From: Diphasiastrum complanatum
Taxonomy: Eukaryota; Streptophyta; Lycopodiopsida; Lycopodiales; Lycopodiaceae
Length of the DNA stretch: 64,000 nt
Direction of reading: 5' to 3'
Assembly (NCBI GenBank): GCA_029204225.1
Contig: CM055106.1
Location: forward strand, 23,715,825-23,779,824
In this document: piece by piece, positions 46,344 to 57,800 of the stretch
Position numbering within the stretch: the first letter of the stretch is position 1
Layout: each line of letters opens with the position of its first letter
Made by a program: the position numbers and the translations under genes
The notes under the pieces: model-generated
Databases searched by the model: none
What the model saw: the letters and a program-made list of their open reading frames with translations, nothing else
What the model was told of the DNA's origin: nothing

Positions 46344-48541
46344 ATGGCCTCCTCGTCTTTTGAAGACTCTGGCGCCAAACAGGTGATCCAGTGTGACATT
46401 CCCGAGGCCACACAGATTTGGCCTCTACCCTCTGATGCTCTGACCCAACCATGGCTACAAAAAGCCGGTCCACTTCTAGAGGCAATGGGTTTTTACCCGG
46501 TGCTCTTTCATTCTGAGATTAACATGGGCCGCCTACGCCACCTGGGACAAGGAAAAGACTCGCTTATACTTCTTGTATCAAGGTACCATGTACAAGGTCA
46601 GGATTAACGCAGACTCGATGGTCACCATTTGCATTATGTCCGGTGATCGTCAACCCATCTCCCATCGCCACGCCAAAAGTCTGATCAAACCTTTCGTCAC
46701 CCAAACCGCACCTAAAATTCCCATATAGACTAACAATGGTTACCTGATAGAGGCTATCATGGAAACCGTCATTCAGGCGGTTGCGCATCTATTGAATAAC
46801 TTTCTAGTTATTATAACATTTCGCGAAGACAGAATCTAGTCTAAGCTGCTGAGTCAGATAGTGAAATCCTTTCTGGAATTTCTTGGTTCCTCAGTTGTGC
46901 CATACGACTGGCATAGCTTCCTCATTCGAGAACCAACCAACTCCATCAAACCCAACAACCGTGAGCGAATCACAGGAGGCCCCCTGTTGTGTAACTTTGC
47001 CTATGCACTTCTCGAGGCAAAGGTGCGTGGTTTCCAAGCTCATCCCTTTTGTCTACCCTCGTGCCACACACTAACCTTTATCCGCCATCTCAAGCATCCA
47101 CCTCCTCCCAACTTGCAGTTATTAACACAACGGCCAACAAACGAATGCGTGGCGCTGCCTCTACATCCACATCTCCACCTGCTACCCAAAGACGTCCCTC
47201 CACTACTGCACTAACCAATCCATCAACCACCGCCACTTCTTCTTCCGTGCAACCCCTCACTCCGATTTCTGTTGCCGCTACCTCTCTTCCTGTTCAATCC
47301 ACATCTATTTCTGTCTCCATCCCCGTTTCTTTGTTGATACCACTCCTATTTCTCTTCCAGTATCCACTACTCCATCCATCACCATCATCATCTTCCATCA
47401 CTCTTGTCAGCACCGTTATTTCCATTCCATTCAATCCTTCTGATTCTCAATTGTCTCCCGACGCTCTAGCATGGATGCCAGTCATCAATTTTTCACCCCC
47501 ACGCCAGACACTTTCTGCTCCATCCTCACCTTGTTCCATACTCTACACCACCCTCCAGTTCCCTTATATTCCTCTCATCCTCTCGTTCGGACAAACTGTC
47601 CTCACCCTTGTTTCCACAGTTGCTTCTCAAACCCCACCCGCTTCGCCAACAAAGGTTTCCCAAGGCAACTAACCATTGCTTGATGATGCATTTGTCCAAA
47701 CAGTGTTTGTACCATCGCCAGATTGGGCTGATCCTACTGCCCCCATGATGGCATCAGGTCCAATGGGAACCTAATAGAAGACAATGATGACGGTACTCCA
47801 CAAGTCGTCGGGGCCGATACCACACAAGCCCCTGCTAGTGCCAGTGTACCAGCTGCTCCCACAGATCTAACGACGACATACCAAACTCTGGGGAAATACA
47901 TCCTAGATGCGGTAGCGGCAAAAGCCATTCTAGAAAGCAGGGTACTACATTTGGCGACGAGTAACACACAGTTGCGAGCAGATCTCACCAGACTGCAGCA
48001 AGCGCTGATTTTGGCTCAACAACATGAACAAGCAGGGCACCAGGAGATTGCCAAGCTGCAGCAAAAGGAGGAGGGCCTCAACAACTATATCCAAAGCCTC
48101 TAAGTAATGACATCAGAATATGGGTGGACTACGGATGTAGATGCCAGAAGGGCTCTCACCGCATTCGCCAGCCAATATATCAATTGCCCTGATCCAACAG
48201 TCCGCGCGACAACCACTTACGCCCGGGGCTTGGAACATCTGATGGGGATCAAAACTAAATGGGACAATTTTCTTTCATCCATATTCTTTGATGTTAATAA
48301 GGCGCTACCTTCAGACATAATCAAAGATCAGATGCCAATAGCTCATGTCTATTACCGAGCTACGCTTCAGGGTGATCCATGGACACGCCGATTCCAAACA
48401 TGGGTCGACCAAGATTGGCTGCGGGGCCCCCACAAGTCTCTTGACACGCCAAAAGACTTGAAGAAATTGGACTACATCAACTTTATGGAGGACGTCACCA
48501 CCTACCTCATCCAGCAAAGGCGGGCAAAGAAAATGCTCTAC
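46344..48541 (+). pseudogene. Additional ORF of gypsy element, function unknown
   Basis: Long coding-like region of about 730 codons downstream of gypsy integrase and upstream of a probable 3' LTR. ATG at 46344 (MASSSFEDSGAKQ); a frameshift near 46525 continues as YATWDKEKTRLYFLYQGTMY, TICIMSGDRQPISHRHAKS, then, after stops at about 46725 and 46838, SFLEFLGSSVVPYDWHSF and GGPLLCNFAYALLEAKV. A Ser/Thr/Pro-rich linker (47100-47660), a coiled coil (about 47870-48090, ATSNTQLRADLTRLQQALI) and a C-terminal domain follow: a TAA at 48101-48103, then ARGLEHLMGIKTKWDNFLSS, DQMPIAHVYYRATLQGDPW, ending at 48541. No transmembrane segment or known enzyme motif seen. The same C-terminal domain recurs at 50301-50760. 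Confidence 0.6.
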
Positions 48542-48592
48542 TAAACCGGCAGAGTGCCGAGGGACCGACACCACTTCAAGTCGTGGGTCCTG

Positions 48593-49350
48593 TTGGGGGT
48601 ATTCCCAACAAAGTGTAAATAAATAAAATTGTCCAATAAAATGTGTTGCGAGGGCATGGCATCCTGCGCGCATAAGCCCATGGCCCAATGAGCACACAAG
48701 TAAAGTTTTAAATAAAATAAACTTGACTTGGGCCTTGGAATTAAAATAAACTAGAGGCCCAAAGCCATTTTTAAACTTAGAGATTACTTTTTAGAGTTGG
48801 GTCCAAATTGGGACTCACATGAATCTTGTGATTACCAATGTACTTTTTGTGGACCCTTGGATCAAGTTGGGTCCAAGATGAATGGATAGGATCATTGTGA
48901 ATATTAGCCAATAGGATTGAGGGGCAAGGGCCTTCTCCATTTTATAAAAAAGCATCATTTGTACACTATTTTCATGCTTAATGAGGAGGAGGAAACTCTA
49001 CCAATTTTGGAAGAGAAGCATCCTCATTTGCAATTCAACGCTTGCTATTGCTCTTGTTGTTTTCAATTGCTTTCAAGTTCATGCTTTTTGGTTTCAATAG
49101 TTTATGTTTCTCCTTTAGCAAGTATAATGTGCATTTGAGCTAACCTCCACCATCCCTCTATCTCTCTCTTCTATCTTCTTTTCCCTCCATCTTTTCTAAT
49201 CATCCCCTTCCTTTCACCTACAATCATGATGAATGTTAGTGTAGAGGAGTAGATTTAAGGGAGAGTAGTGTTAGTGGTGAGTAGAGTTAAGGGAGAAAGT
49301 AGGAAACTAACTAAAAATAACATCTATGCAAAGTTAGGTACCTATCTAGT
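48593..49350 (+). repeat. Probable 3' LTR of the plus-strand gypsy (right end uncertain)
   Basis: Starts TGTTGGGGGTATTCCCAACA about 50 bp after the additional ORF and shares ordered blocks with the inverted LTRs G2-G4 (CTTGACTTGGGCC, GAGGCCCAAAGCC, GACTCACATG, TTTTATAAAAAAG as TATA-like box). Right end not defined. Confidence 0.5.
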
Positions 49351-49369
49351 GATCTAGCCCTTGTTGACA

Positions 49370-49625
49370 GGCGGGAGGGCTATACTATGCAAGATCTTCG
49401 ACCCTACAATTTCTTACCACTAAATGTCTCACCTAGTGTGCGATTAGATATAGCAATGATTGGGCTTCTATTTTGCAAGAATATGGCAGTTCTTACAACT
49501 TCGGCTCAAAAAAAATTCACAATTCCCATGTGTGCCATGATTATTGCCCTAATAGCCTCAACAATTGTGTGATTCTTTCTATCAGCTATCTCATTTTGTT
49601 GGGGTGTATCAACAAGTTTGTAGCA
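49370..49625 (-). pseudogene. Copia integrase fragment
   Basis: Minus strand reads KLVDTPQQNEIADRKNHTIVEA, then RTAIFLQNRSPIIAI and a GKKL end, i.e. the segment around the catalytic Glu (AxRKN; here the Glu position is Asp) and following helices of copia integrase. Two stops; about 85 residues only. Confidence 0.75.
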
Positions 49626-49979
49626 GGTATTTCCTATCCACCTTCAAACCTAAATCCAAGCACAATCCAACATCAAAGGATGAAGATGATTATCACGTTG
49701 TCACACGAAGATTCGTTCCCATAAGAGTGATAGCATAGTTCAGATTCAAGCACATTTTTATGATTGCACAATCAACACTACGATCCATTAACACTAATCA
49801 ACCAGAGATAAAACTTACTTTTCTCTCTCTTTCCTCTCACAAAAGTATAATAAAGATCAATCCCAGCAAGTATCAAATCCAACAAATAACAAATCCAATT
49901 AAAACATGAGAGATGAAGCAAAACAAGAAGAGCAAGGACATCTGATTTCAATTCGAAAGAGGCTCCACCTGCTTTATTG
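49626..49979. other. Unassigned DNA
   Basis: No feature recognised. Confidence 0.3.
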
Positions 49980-50300
49980 AAATGCACATGTCAAATGAAT
50001 CACAAAGTACCATTATCATATAGTGGATTTTAGGGCTTTGGCTTCAAATCCTATTGATCAATTTCCACCTCTCTTATTATTTGAAATTTGAAATTTGGGA
50101 GAAACCCTTTTTATTCACTAACTTGACTATTAGGCCTTGCGACATTTAATTCTCACAAAAAGGCCTAAAGTCCTTTTATTAACTTCTAACTAATCAAATA
50201 ACTATGTGATCATCGGGTTGGACTTACACCAAAGGGTGCCAAATCCCTCTCACTATTAATTAGGGTTAGAGTTGCCTTGGAATTCGCAAATCCTCCAATA
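49980..50300 (-). repeat. Diverged gypsy LTR G4
   Basis: Resembles G2/G3 in order (CTTTATTGAA, TTAACTTGACTATTAGGCC, ATCGGGTTGGACTTAC, GGGTGCCAAATCCCTCTCACTATT). Its coding-strand start lies near 50296, next to a TTGGAGGAT purine stretch, downstream of the additional-ORF relic. Confidence 0.5.
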
Positions 50301-50760
50301 TTATCTCCCACCAAAACTGGTGGCGGTCCCATGACATCTTGTGAGAGTTTTATTTAGGGCTTTGATTAGCTTCACGCTGAACTTTTATTAGATGATAGTG
50401 GATGTTCTCCATGAACTCAGACACGACTCATTAAAATCACATGCATGTGAAAAGAAGCACTTATCTGCCCCCCGGACAATGAATTAGATGTCATCCATGA
50501 AATGAATTTCCGTTTTCAAGATCCACCCAACATCGTCGCATGGTAGTACAGTCTGGCTATTGGTAGCTGATTATCTAATGTCGTTGGTAGGTTTGGATCA
50601 AAACATAACATTGGCAAACAATCATCCCATCTCGTCGGAATGTATGCCAATGTAGCCAAATCTTTTGCAAATATGGTTATGGCCAGAGTTCGATGAACAC
50701 CATACTTGTAGATGATAAACGCATCATTAAAATACAACTACGAGAACTGCTTGGCTATAC
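50301..50760 (-). pseudogene. Additional-ORF C-terminal relic (second copy)
   Basis: Minus strand from about 50760: FAKDLATLAYIPTRWDD, FDPNLPTTLDNQLPIARLYYHATMLGGS matches the spacing of the plus-strand copy (ARGLEHLMGIKTKWDN, DQMPIAHVYYRATLQGD). After a stop, EFMENIHYHLIKVQREA matches NFMEDVTTYLIQQRRAK, and WDRHQFW matches RDRHHFK. An LTR (G4) follows at the same distance, so both copies have the order ORF then LTR. Confidence 0.65.
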
Positions 50761-51780
50761 AATTTTTCGACCCTTTTATAGAGTGTAGTGTTGAAATGGC
50801 CCCCTGGGATATGAAAGAAACTCTGTACCCATGGCTCATGGGCTGGGTCCAAGTGTGAATCCCTATTGCCTTTACTAGAAGAAACCCTTTGTTCTACTGT
50901 GAGGATTATATGTCCCCTTTAATTGTGAACTACTTTATTGAGGTCGAAGTGTACTCGTACTAATTTTTGTACTTACATATACAAAAAATTGGTGCTTGTA
51001 AATGTTCACAATCATATTCCAACATGATTTTTGAGTCACAGATAGGGTAGGAGATATATTGTTGTCAAGGTTTGTGCTCCTTGCAACACTACTAGTATGT
51101 GTTCACATGCATATTCTAGCATGATCTATGAATGATGGTATGGGTGGAGTTTATTAAAGTTATAGTTTGGGCTCCTTGGATGGTTTTTAATTTTTGCTTA
51201 AGAGTGAAGGGGTATTAAAGGTGTTAAAGATGGATACAATGTTAAAGATCCACAAGTACCTATTTTTGAGACTTACGTGCCATTTCAGACAGTTACAAAT
51301 GTACCAGAATTGGTATTTTGATAGTATCAAATTTGGTAGTCTCAAGTACCGAACGGAAAATTATGAACGGGTACTTTGGAGTTTCAAACAAGCAGTACAT
51401 TTTTTTCAAATGGAAAAGACAATTTCAATCAATACCAAAAGCACTATAATTGAGAGTCTGATAGTACCAAGAAACGTATAGGCTTGAACTTATAAACAAA
51501 AAAAATCAGAATACTGATAGATAGGTGATCCAAAGTATCAAATTGGTACTCATCAGTTTCAAAATGGGTACTATGAAAGTACCAAATGTATCAATATAAG
51601 GCACAAAATTACTTGCATCTTGATCTCAGGCATTAAGCAAGTCCTATTGATCGCTGTCATTTTCATATGGCATATTGTAATGCCAACAATAAAAAATCAA
51701 TTCTTAGATACTGAAAGGTTGAAAAGAACTGAAGAGTATGATATCAATTTGATATCGCGAAAGATATTAAGTATTAGAGC
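50761..51780 (-). other. Non-coding leader-like DNA with GTACC/GGTAC words
   Basis: No coding match. 51240-51600 has many short AGTACC/GGTACT words in both orientations. Since an LTR and primer-binding sites lie to the right on the minus strand, this is probably the untranslated leader of that element. Confidence 0.35.
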
Positions 51781-51781
51781 T

Positions 51782-51878
51782 TTCGCTCTGATATCATATT
51801 GGAATCAAATAAAGTAGCGAAATTTCTCTGATACCATGTCGGTATCAGATAAAGAGTAATGATTTCGCTCTGATACCA
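51782..51878 (-). repeat. Three tandem primer-binding-site-like units
   Basis: TTCGCTCTGATATCA at 51782-51796, TTTCTCTGATACCA at 51823-51836 and TTCGCTCTGATACCA at 51864-51878, spaced about 41 bp. The last one abuts an LTR. The middle unit forms a 9-bp hairpin, TCTGATACC-ATGTC-GGTATCAGA. Confidence 0.75.
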
Positions 51879-52686
51879 TGTCAGAAAGAGGTGTGTAGAA
51901 GATAGGTCGATGGCGGATTAAACTATCTTCCTCTCTCTCAATGCATGACTACACCTATCAATTTAGAACAAAACAATAGTGATAGAAATCGCGTTCGATC
52001 TTATAGTAACTAAATTTGAAACATCAGTACTACAGTGATTACGTAGCCAAACAATAATGCATTGAATTATCAGACAAATAATTAGTCGCGAAGAACTACA
52101 GAAATGCAATACATTCTGAGACGAAGCTGAACGCAATAAAATATAGTATAGATTCAGTATGAAAATGAAATAGAAGTAAATGAGTACAATAAGTTGCGGA
52201 TCAAAGCTGCGTACTCTATGCTATCTCTGAGCAGCTAAAATGAAAGTCTGAATTAAGCGCAATGCTAATAAGCAGTAGCACAATAACAATCTCTAAAATG
52301 ACTCTAAGAAGTGAGCTAGAATGCTCAGGAGTGTTCAAGCTCGCAAGCTTGAGAGAGAGAGAAAGCTAACTATTCAAATTCTTAATCGTAAGATGATTGA
52401 TTGTATGAATATGAACAACTATATATACTAAGAAATCAGGTCATCAATTGCGATTGTCAGTTGGCAAAAAATGCAAACAAGGAGACATTGTATTTTTTCA
52501 ACGGGATTCCTGACAGGCGAAAAAAGGAGACATTATCGTAAACTCCGTGTAATTTTGCAGACTGTGTAAAAACACTTGTAATTCTACAGACTGTAGAAAA
52601 ACACGATAAAATCTACAGAATTGGATAAACAATGGATGAAGATTAAAACCTATTAGACGATTGGGAAGAAGGAGAATAATCCAACA
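51879..52686 (-). repeat. Copia LTR with adjacent primer-binding site
   Basis: 808 bp, plus-strand TGTCAGAAAGAGG...ATAATCCAACA. Coding-strand start TGTTGGATTATTCTCC resembles the family C LTR starts at 27464 and 61644. It contains ACGCAATAAAA and TGAGTACAA words seen in 27465-27727. No gag follows to the left beyond the leader. Confidence 0.6.
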
Positions 52687-52974
52687 GGTGTTTTGATACC
52701 ATTGTAGGAAAAACACTAAGAATTTTCTTCAAAGAATGAGATAAAAGTTTGAATAAATCAAACGAATATCAGCGTCTTCAACCGTGTTAAATCTGGCCTA
52801 TGTACTAATAGAGCAAATTCTATTATGACTGAATAAAGCATGCAGATTTAAGCATATGCATGAGTGTGATAGATAATTTCAGATAATCAGAAATAAGTAT
52901 GAAATACCAATGAAGTAAGAATTAATCTATTGATAACTTTGATCAATCAATTTTTTCAACCCTAAAAAATAGCT
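52687..52974 (-). repeat. Copia LTR fragment
   Basis: GTTTTGATACCA at 52690-52701 is a degenerate primer-binding site next to TGTAGGAAAAACAC, an LTR-like edge. The right side merges into the gag relic of element C, so this is an older, broken LTR. Confidence 0.4.
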
Positions 52975-53378
52975 GGACAGCTAAATATCCCAAGGGCGGT
53001 TACCTACTTTGTACATCTTCTTCTTTGCTTCAATGTGCTTGGGATGTGACAGTCCTTGATGTCGTGGTTGGTTCTTTTGCAATATCTGCAAAATAGTTTG
53101 GTCTTGGACGATGAGTGACTATATTATTGTTGTTGTGGTTGTGATGCCACTGGCTGTTTTGCCTTTGTTTTTTGATCCTTGAAGCCTTTCTTCTTCTTGG
53201 ATTGTTGCTTGTTTATAGAGTGCCATGGATTTGGAACTCGTAGATGTAGACAAGCTTTTCCTCCTAACTTCTTCCTACAACAAGCTTGCTGTCAATTTTT
53301 GGAAAGACAGCGTAGGGGTATTGCTCAAGAGCAACACTAAATTATCATAGGAGGATGGAAGAGACATGGTAGAGACTT
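52975..53378 (-). pseudogene. Copia C gag, C-terminal half with zinc knuckle
   Basis: Minus strand continuing across element A from 59702: MSLPSSYDNLVLLLSNT, a Lys/Gln-rich stretch, then the intact knuckle CRYCKRTNHDIKDC at about 53050-53100. It ends at KKMYKV near 52985. Stops and shifts are present between. Joining the flanks across element A (removing one CTTCT) restores the gag order, which proves the insertion. Confidence 0.8.
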
Positions 53379-53383
53379 CTTCT

Positions 53384-54245
53384 TGTTGAAAATTGTCACT
53401 TCTCACTTGACATTGGTTCATGTAAATATTGATCAAACATTAGAATATGTTGATGATATGATTTCACACGTGTGGAGCATGTTCCCATGTGTGAAAGGAT
53501 GTACTTTTCATGTTTGTATATATCCAAATTGATTTTGTATCATTCTAGTTAGTGTGAACATGAAATGACTAGTTTTTAGTCAAGTTGACTAGTCACCTAC
53601 AAATTAGCTTTTCCTTGCATGTGCATGAGTAAATGCTCCCACATGGCAAGTGGATGTTCACATGTGTGTATAGAGTACTAGAAGATAAGAGTTGACCATT
53701 TTCCTTAGATCCTATTTTGTAGGGAATATTCCTATATTCTAGGAGACTAGCTTTTTGGATTTTAGTCATATTCTAGAAGGTCAACTATTGGATAAGGATC
53801 AAGGATGGATCAAATGGATAGATATGAGTGATGTGGCACTCTTCACACGTGTGAAGTCCTGCTGGACTGTACCAGACTCATGGATGTACTTGATCCATAA
53901 AAGGATCATCATTTTGCTAAGAAAATTGATGAGACTTTTGCACTCTACACTTTTGTGAGATTTCTAGTCATTTGTCTTGTGATTTTTATGCATGATTGCT
54001 ATCTAGTATCATTGTACTTGTTGTTTCAGGTGCAGTCCGTACAGTGGACAGTACTCCACACGTGTGAAGCCGCTCTCACTAAAAAATGATGTGTTGATCC
54101 ATTGCTCTTGCTTAAATCCAAGTGTAGTGAATCTAGATCAAGATCTAATGTGTAGAACTTGATAGATTCATTGATTAAGCAACCAATAACTCTCTATGAT
54201 TGTAAAGTACAATCATTATTGTCCTAAAAACTGTAAAATTTATCA
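53384..54245 (+). repeat. 5' LTR of element A
   Basis: 862 bp, TGTTGAAAATTG...TTTATCA. Carries three G-box cores CACGTG (53463-53476, 53842-53855, about 54056-54067) and related CACATGTG words. A TATA-like TTGTATATATCC lies at 53514-53525; whether it is the start-site box is not known. Confidence 0.95.
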
Positions 54246-54257
54246 TGGTATCAGAGC
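54246..54257 (+). other. Primer-binding site of element A
   Basis: TGGTATCAGAGC immediately after the 5' LTR; perfect complement to the 3' end of plant initiator tRNA-Met. Confidence 0.95.
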
Positions 54258-54840
54258 TAAGTAAGAGAGTGATCATTGAATCATAAATCTTGTAAAGATC
54301 ATTGGCAAAATTTGTTTTTTGGCCAATACTAGTGAGGGCGAGTTCTTCTAGAGTGATAGCTTGTAATCATTTGGATCAAAACGACTTGGAGGCTGTGTAT
54401 GTACTTTTCACACGTGTGAAACCGTACAGCAACTTTCAATTCAAGTTACTTTGTGTTTTTTGGTCCCAAAATCACAATACTAGTTCATTTTTGGTGCTTT
54501 TTGAAGCATAGTATTGATCTAGATTCATTCTAACTAATGCCTATGACCAAATAGTGTTTTGGATCATTGAAGCATTTCTTTTTAGAGTCTAAGATCAGAT
54601 CTAAGAGGCTGATTTGTTCAGATCCTTAGTTGAAGTGAAATCTCTAAGAAAAGTGTAAAGCAATTTTTTTTGTGAGAGTGAAAGCTAGAAATTTTTGGTA
54701 AGATCTTTGAGTATCATTCAAGCTTGTGTGTTAGTTTGATAGAGACAAGCCTATAGGCATTCTAGTAAGCTTTAGGCCACTTCATAGATCTTTTAAAATT
54801 CAAAAATCTTTGTGATTTTTAAAAGAGCATTCATTCTAAA
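54258..54840 (+). other. Untranslated leader of element A
   Basis: 583 bp from primer-binding site to the gag-pol ATG; no long upstream frame in phase. Holds a perfect TTCACACGTGTGAA palindrome at 54407-54420. Confidence 0.8.
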
Positions 54841-57800
54841 ATGTCATCCATGGGTGGATATTTGATGGAATCAAGTGAGAGACTCACTTCCACAAATTAT
54901 TCCATTTGGAAAGTGAGAATGGAATCACTCCTAGTGATCCATGATCTATATGACATAGTTCAAGGAGTAGAGGAAGAGCCTCAAACTCCCCAAGAACAAG
55001 CCAAATACAAGAAGAGAGCAAGATTAGCTCTACATTGCATAAAGTTAAATGTATGCAATGACCTCTTGAAAGAGGTGTCTTCTTGTACCTCATCCAAAGA
55101 GGCTTGGGATTCATTAAAGAGCATTTATGAATCCAACAATACTTCAAGAATCCTCATGCTAAGAAATCAAGTTTTCCAAAGCATGAAAGGAAGTGGAGAG
55201 AGTGGACAAGAGTATGTTCTTAGGATCAAATCTCTTAACAAGGAGTTAAGTGCAATAGGAGAGAAGATCCAAGATCAAGAACTAGTACAAATCATTTTGA
55301 ATGGTCTAAGTGATGAGTTTACCAACTTAGTCCAATCATTTGCCATTCAAGACTCTCTTCCATCCATTGAAAAGTTGCACAATGTTCTTGTGGCCGAGGA
55401 GAGTAGGCTTCTACACCTCAAGACAAGAATGGATAGCATGTCACTTAATGGAGGAGAGGAGAAAGCTAACTTTACATCTAAAGGCAAGAAAAAGCAAAAT
55501 CCATTCAAGAAAAATCAAGGCAAGGAGGCCGAGATGAAGAATGGAGGATCTACCTCCAAAGGCAAAGTGAAGAACAAGGCAAAACTAAAGTGTTTCTTTT
55601 GTGGAAAGAAAGGACACTTTGCCTCAGAATGCTACTTGAAGAAGAATCAACAAGCCAAAGGAGATCAAGGGAACATTGCTCAAGAGGAAGAATATGAGGA
55701 TGGATTCAACACATCCTTAATGGTTGCATCTACACCAACTTCAAGTCAAGACACATGGTGGATAGATAGTGGGGCTAGTTCCCACATGTCCTTTAACAAG
55801 CATTATTTTTCTACTCTTCTATCTTGTAATGACTCTAAGAAGTCAATATACACTGCTAGTGATCAAGCATGCAAGATAGATGGCATAGGATCTATACCTC
55901 TTTGTTTAGGCACATCTAAAAGGATAGATCTAGATAATGTTTTGTATGTTCCTACCATTTCAAGAAACTTGCTTAGTGTAGGACAATTAATGGACAATGG
56001 ACTAGATGTACATTTCAAGAATGGAGTTTGTTCCATCTTGAAAAATGATAAGTGCATAGCTAGTGGCATTAAGCAAGGTAGACTTTTCAAGTTGGATGCT
56101 AATGTTGCAAGTGAAAGTGTGAACTTGGCTAGGGAGGAGCTAACTCAAGTGGAGCTTTGGCATAAGAGATTAGGCCATCCTAATCTTCAATCTATGGAGT
56201 CAATGGCAAGCAAGGAACTAGCTCTCGGCCTACCAAGAGCTTTCAAGAAGTGTGGAAAAATGTGTGAGGCATGTGGCCTTGCAAAGTCACACAAATCTTC
56301 TTACAAGAAATCTTCATCAAGATCTCTCTCTCCCTTGGATCTCATACATTCTGATGTACATAGTTTTTCACATGCAAGTAATGGAGGTGCCTTGATGTAT
56401 GTAACTTTTATAGATGATTGTACTAGATTCACATGGATTGAGTTACTATCAAAGAAAAATCTTGTTTATGAAGCTTTCATTAAGTTCAAGTCTCTAGTAG
56501 AGAAACAACTTAGTACTTCTATCAAAGCACTAAGATGTGATAATGGAGGAGAGTACACCTCCAATAAAATGAAAGACTTTTGTGAGATCAATGGTATTAA
56601 GTTACAATACACTTGTTCCTACACCCCTCAACAAAATGGGGTGGCCGAGAGGAAAAATAGGAGTCTATGTGAGTGTGCAAAGTCCTTGAGGCTTGATGCA
56701 TCACTTCCCATCTCATTTTGGGGAGAAGCCATAACATGTGCTAATTATTTGTGTAATAGACTTCCTAGTAGTGCTATAGATGGGATCTCACCTTATCAAG
56801 CCTTGTTTGATAAGAAACCCAATGTAAAATATTTTAAGATCTTTGGATGTACTTGTTATGTACACATTCCTTTGGAGACTAGAAGGAAAGAAGATGCTAC
56901 CTCCTTCAAAGGAATCTTTGTTGGCTATGGAGAAAATAGCAAGGGATATAGGATATATGATCCTACATCCAAAAAAGTAAAGGTAAGCAAGGATGTACTT
57001 TTTGATGAGTCACAATTTGCTAAGAGCTTGTCAAATGGATCTAACCCATTGTGCATTGAAGATCTTGACAAATCCGAGGAGGATCTTGACAAACCCGAGG
57101 AGGATCATGACAAACCCGAGGATGGAGATTTGGATCCAAGTCAAAAGGGGCCAAGAAGATCATCAAGGAGCAAGGCCGAGCCCTCAAGGCTTACCTATGT
57201 GGACAAGGGAAAGCAAAAGGAAGGCTCTACATCTTCTACCTCTTACTCTTTTTTAGCTACATTGATTGAAGAACCATCATCTTTTGAAGAAGCATGTAAA
57301 TCTAAAGTTTGGAGAGATGCAATGCAAGTAGAGTATGATGCATTAGAAGAAAATCATACTTGGAATCTTGTAAATCTTCCAAGAGGAAAGAAACCACTTG
57401 CATGTAAGTGGATTTATAGAATTAAGTACAATCAAGATGGATCTATTAGTAAATACAAAGCTAGGCTTGTTGCTAAGGGATTTCTTCAAATAAAAGGATT
57501 GGATTATGAAGAAACATTTGCACCTGTAGCTAAGCTTGTAACTATTAGATTAATCATTTGCATTGCTACTTTGTTCAAATGGGATCTCTACCAAATGGAT
57601 GTGACAAATGCCTTCTTGAATGGCTTCTTAGAAGAGGAAATCTACATGATGCAACCCGAGGGCTTCATCAAGATTGGTGAGGAGCAAAAGGTGTGCTACT
57701 TAAGGAAGAGCCTATATGGCTTGAAGCAAGCACCTAGAGCTTGGTACTCTAGGTTGCATGATTTTCTCTATTCCCTTGGCTTTGTACTAAGTGCTTATGA

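Noticed and set aside
46344-48541. Additional ORF as an envelope protein
   Set aside because: No signal peptide, transmembrane anchor or cleavage motif seen, so I do not call it env-like.
53755-53958. 67-codon frame repeated at 59206-59409
   Set aside because: It lies inside the LTRs of element A and is repeated only because the LTRs are.
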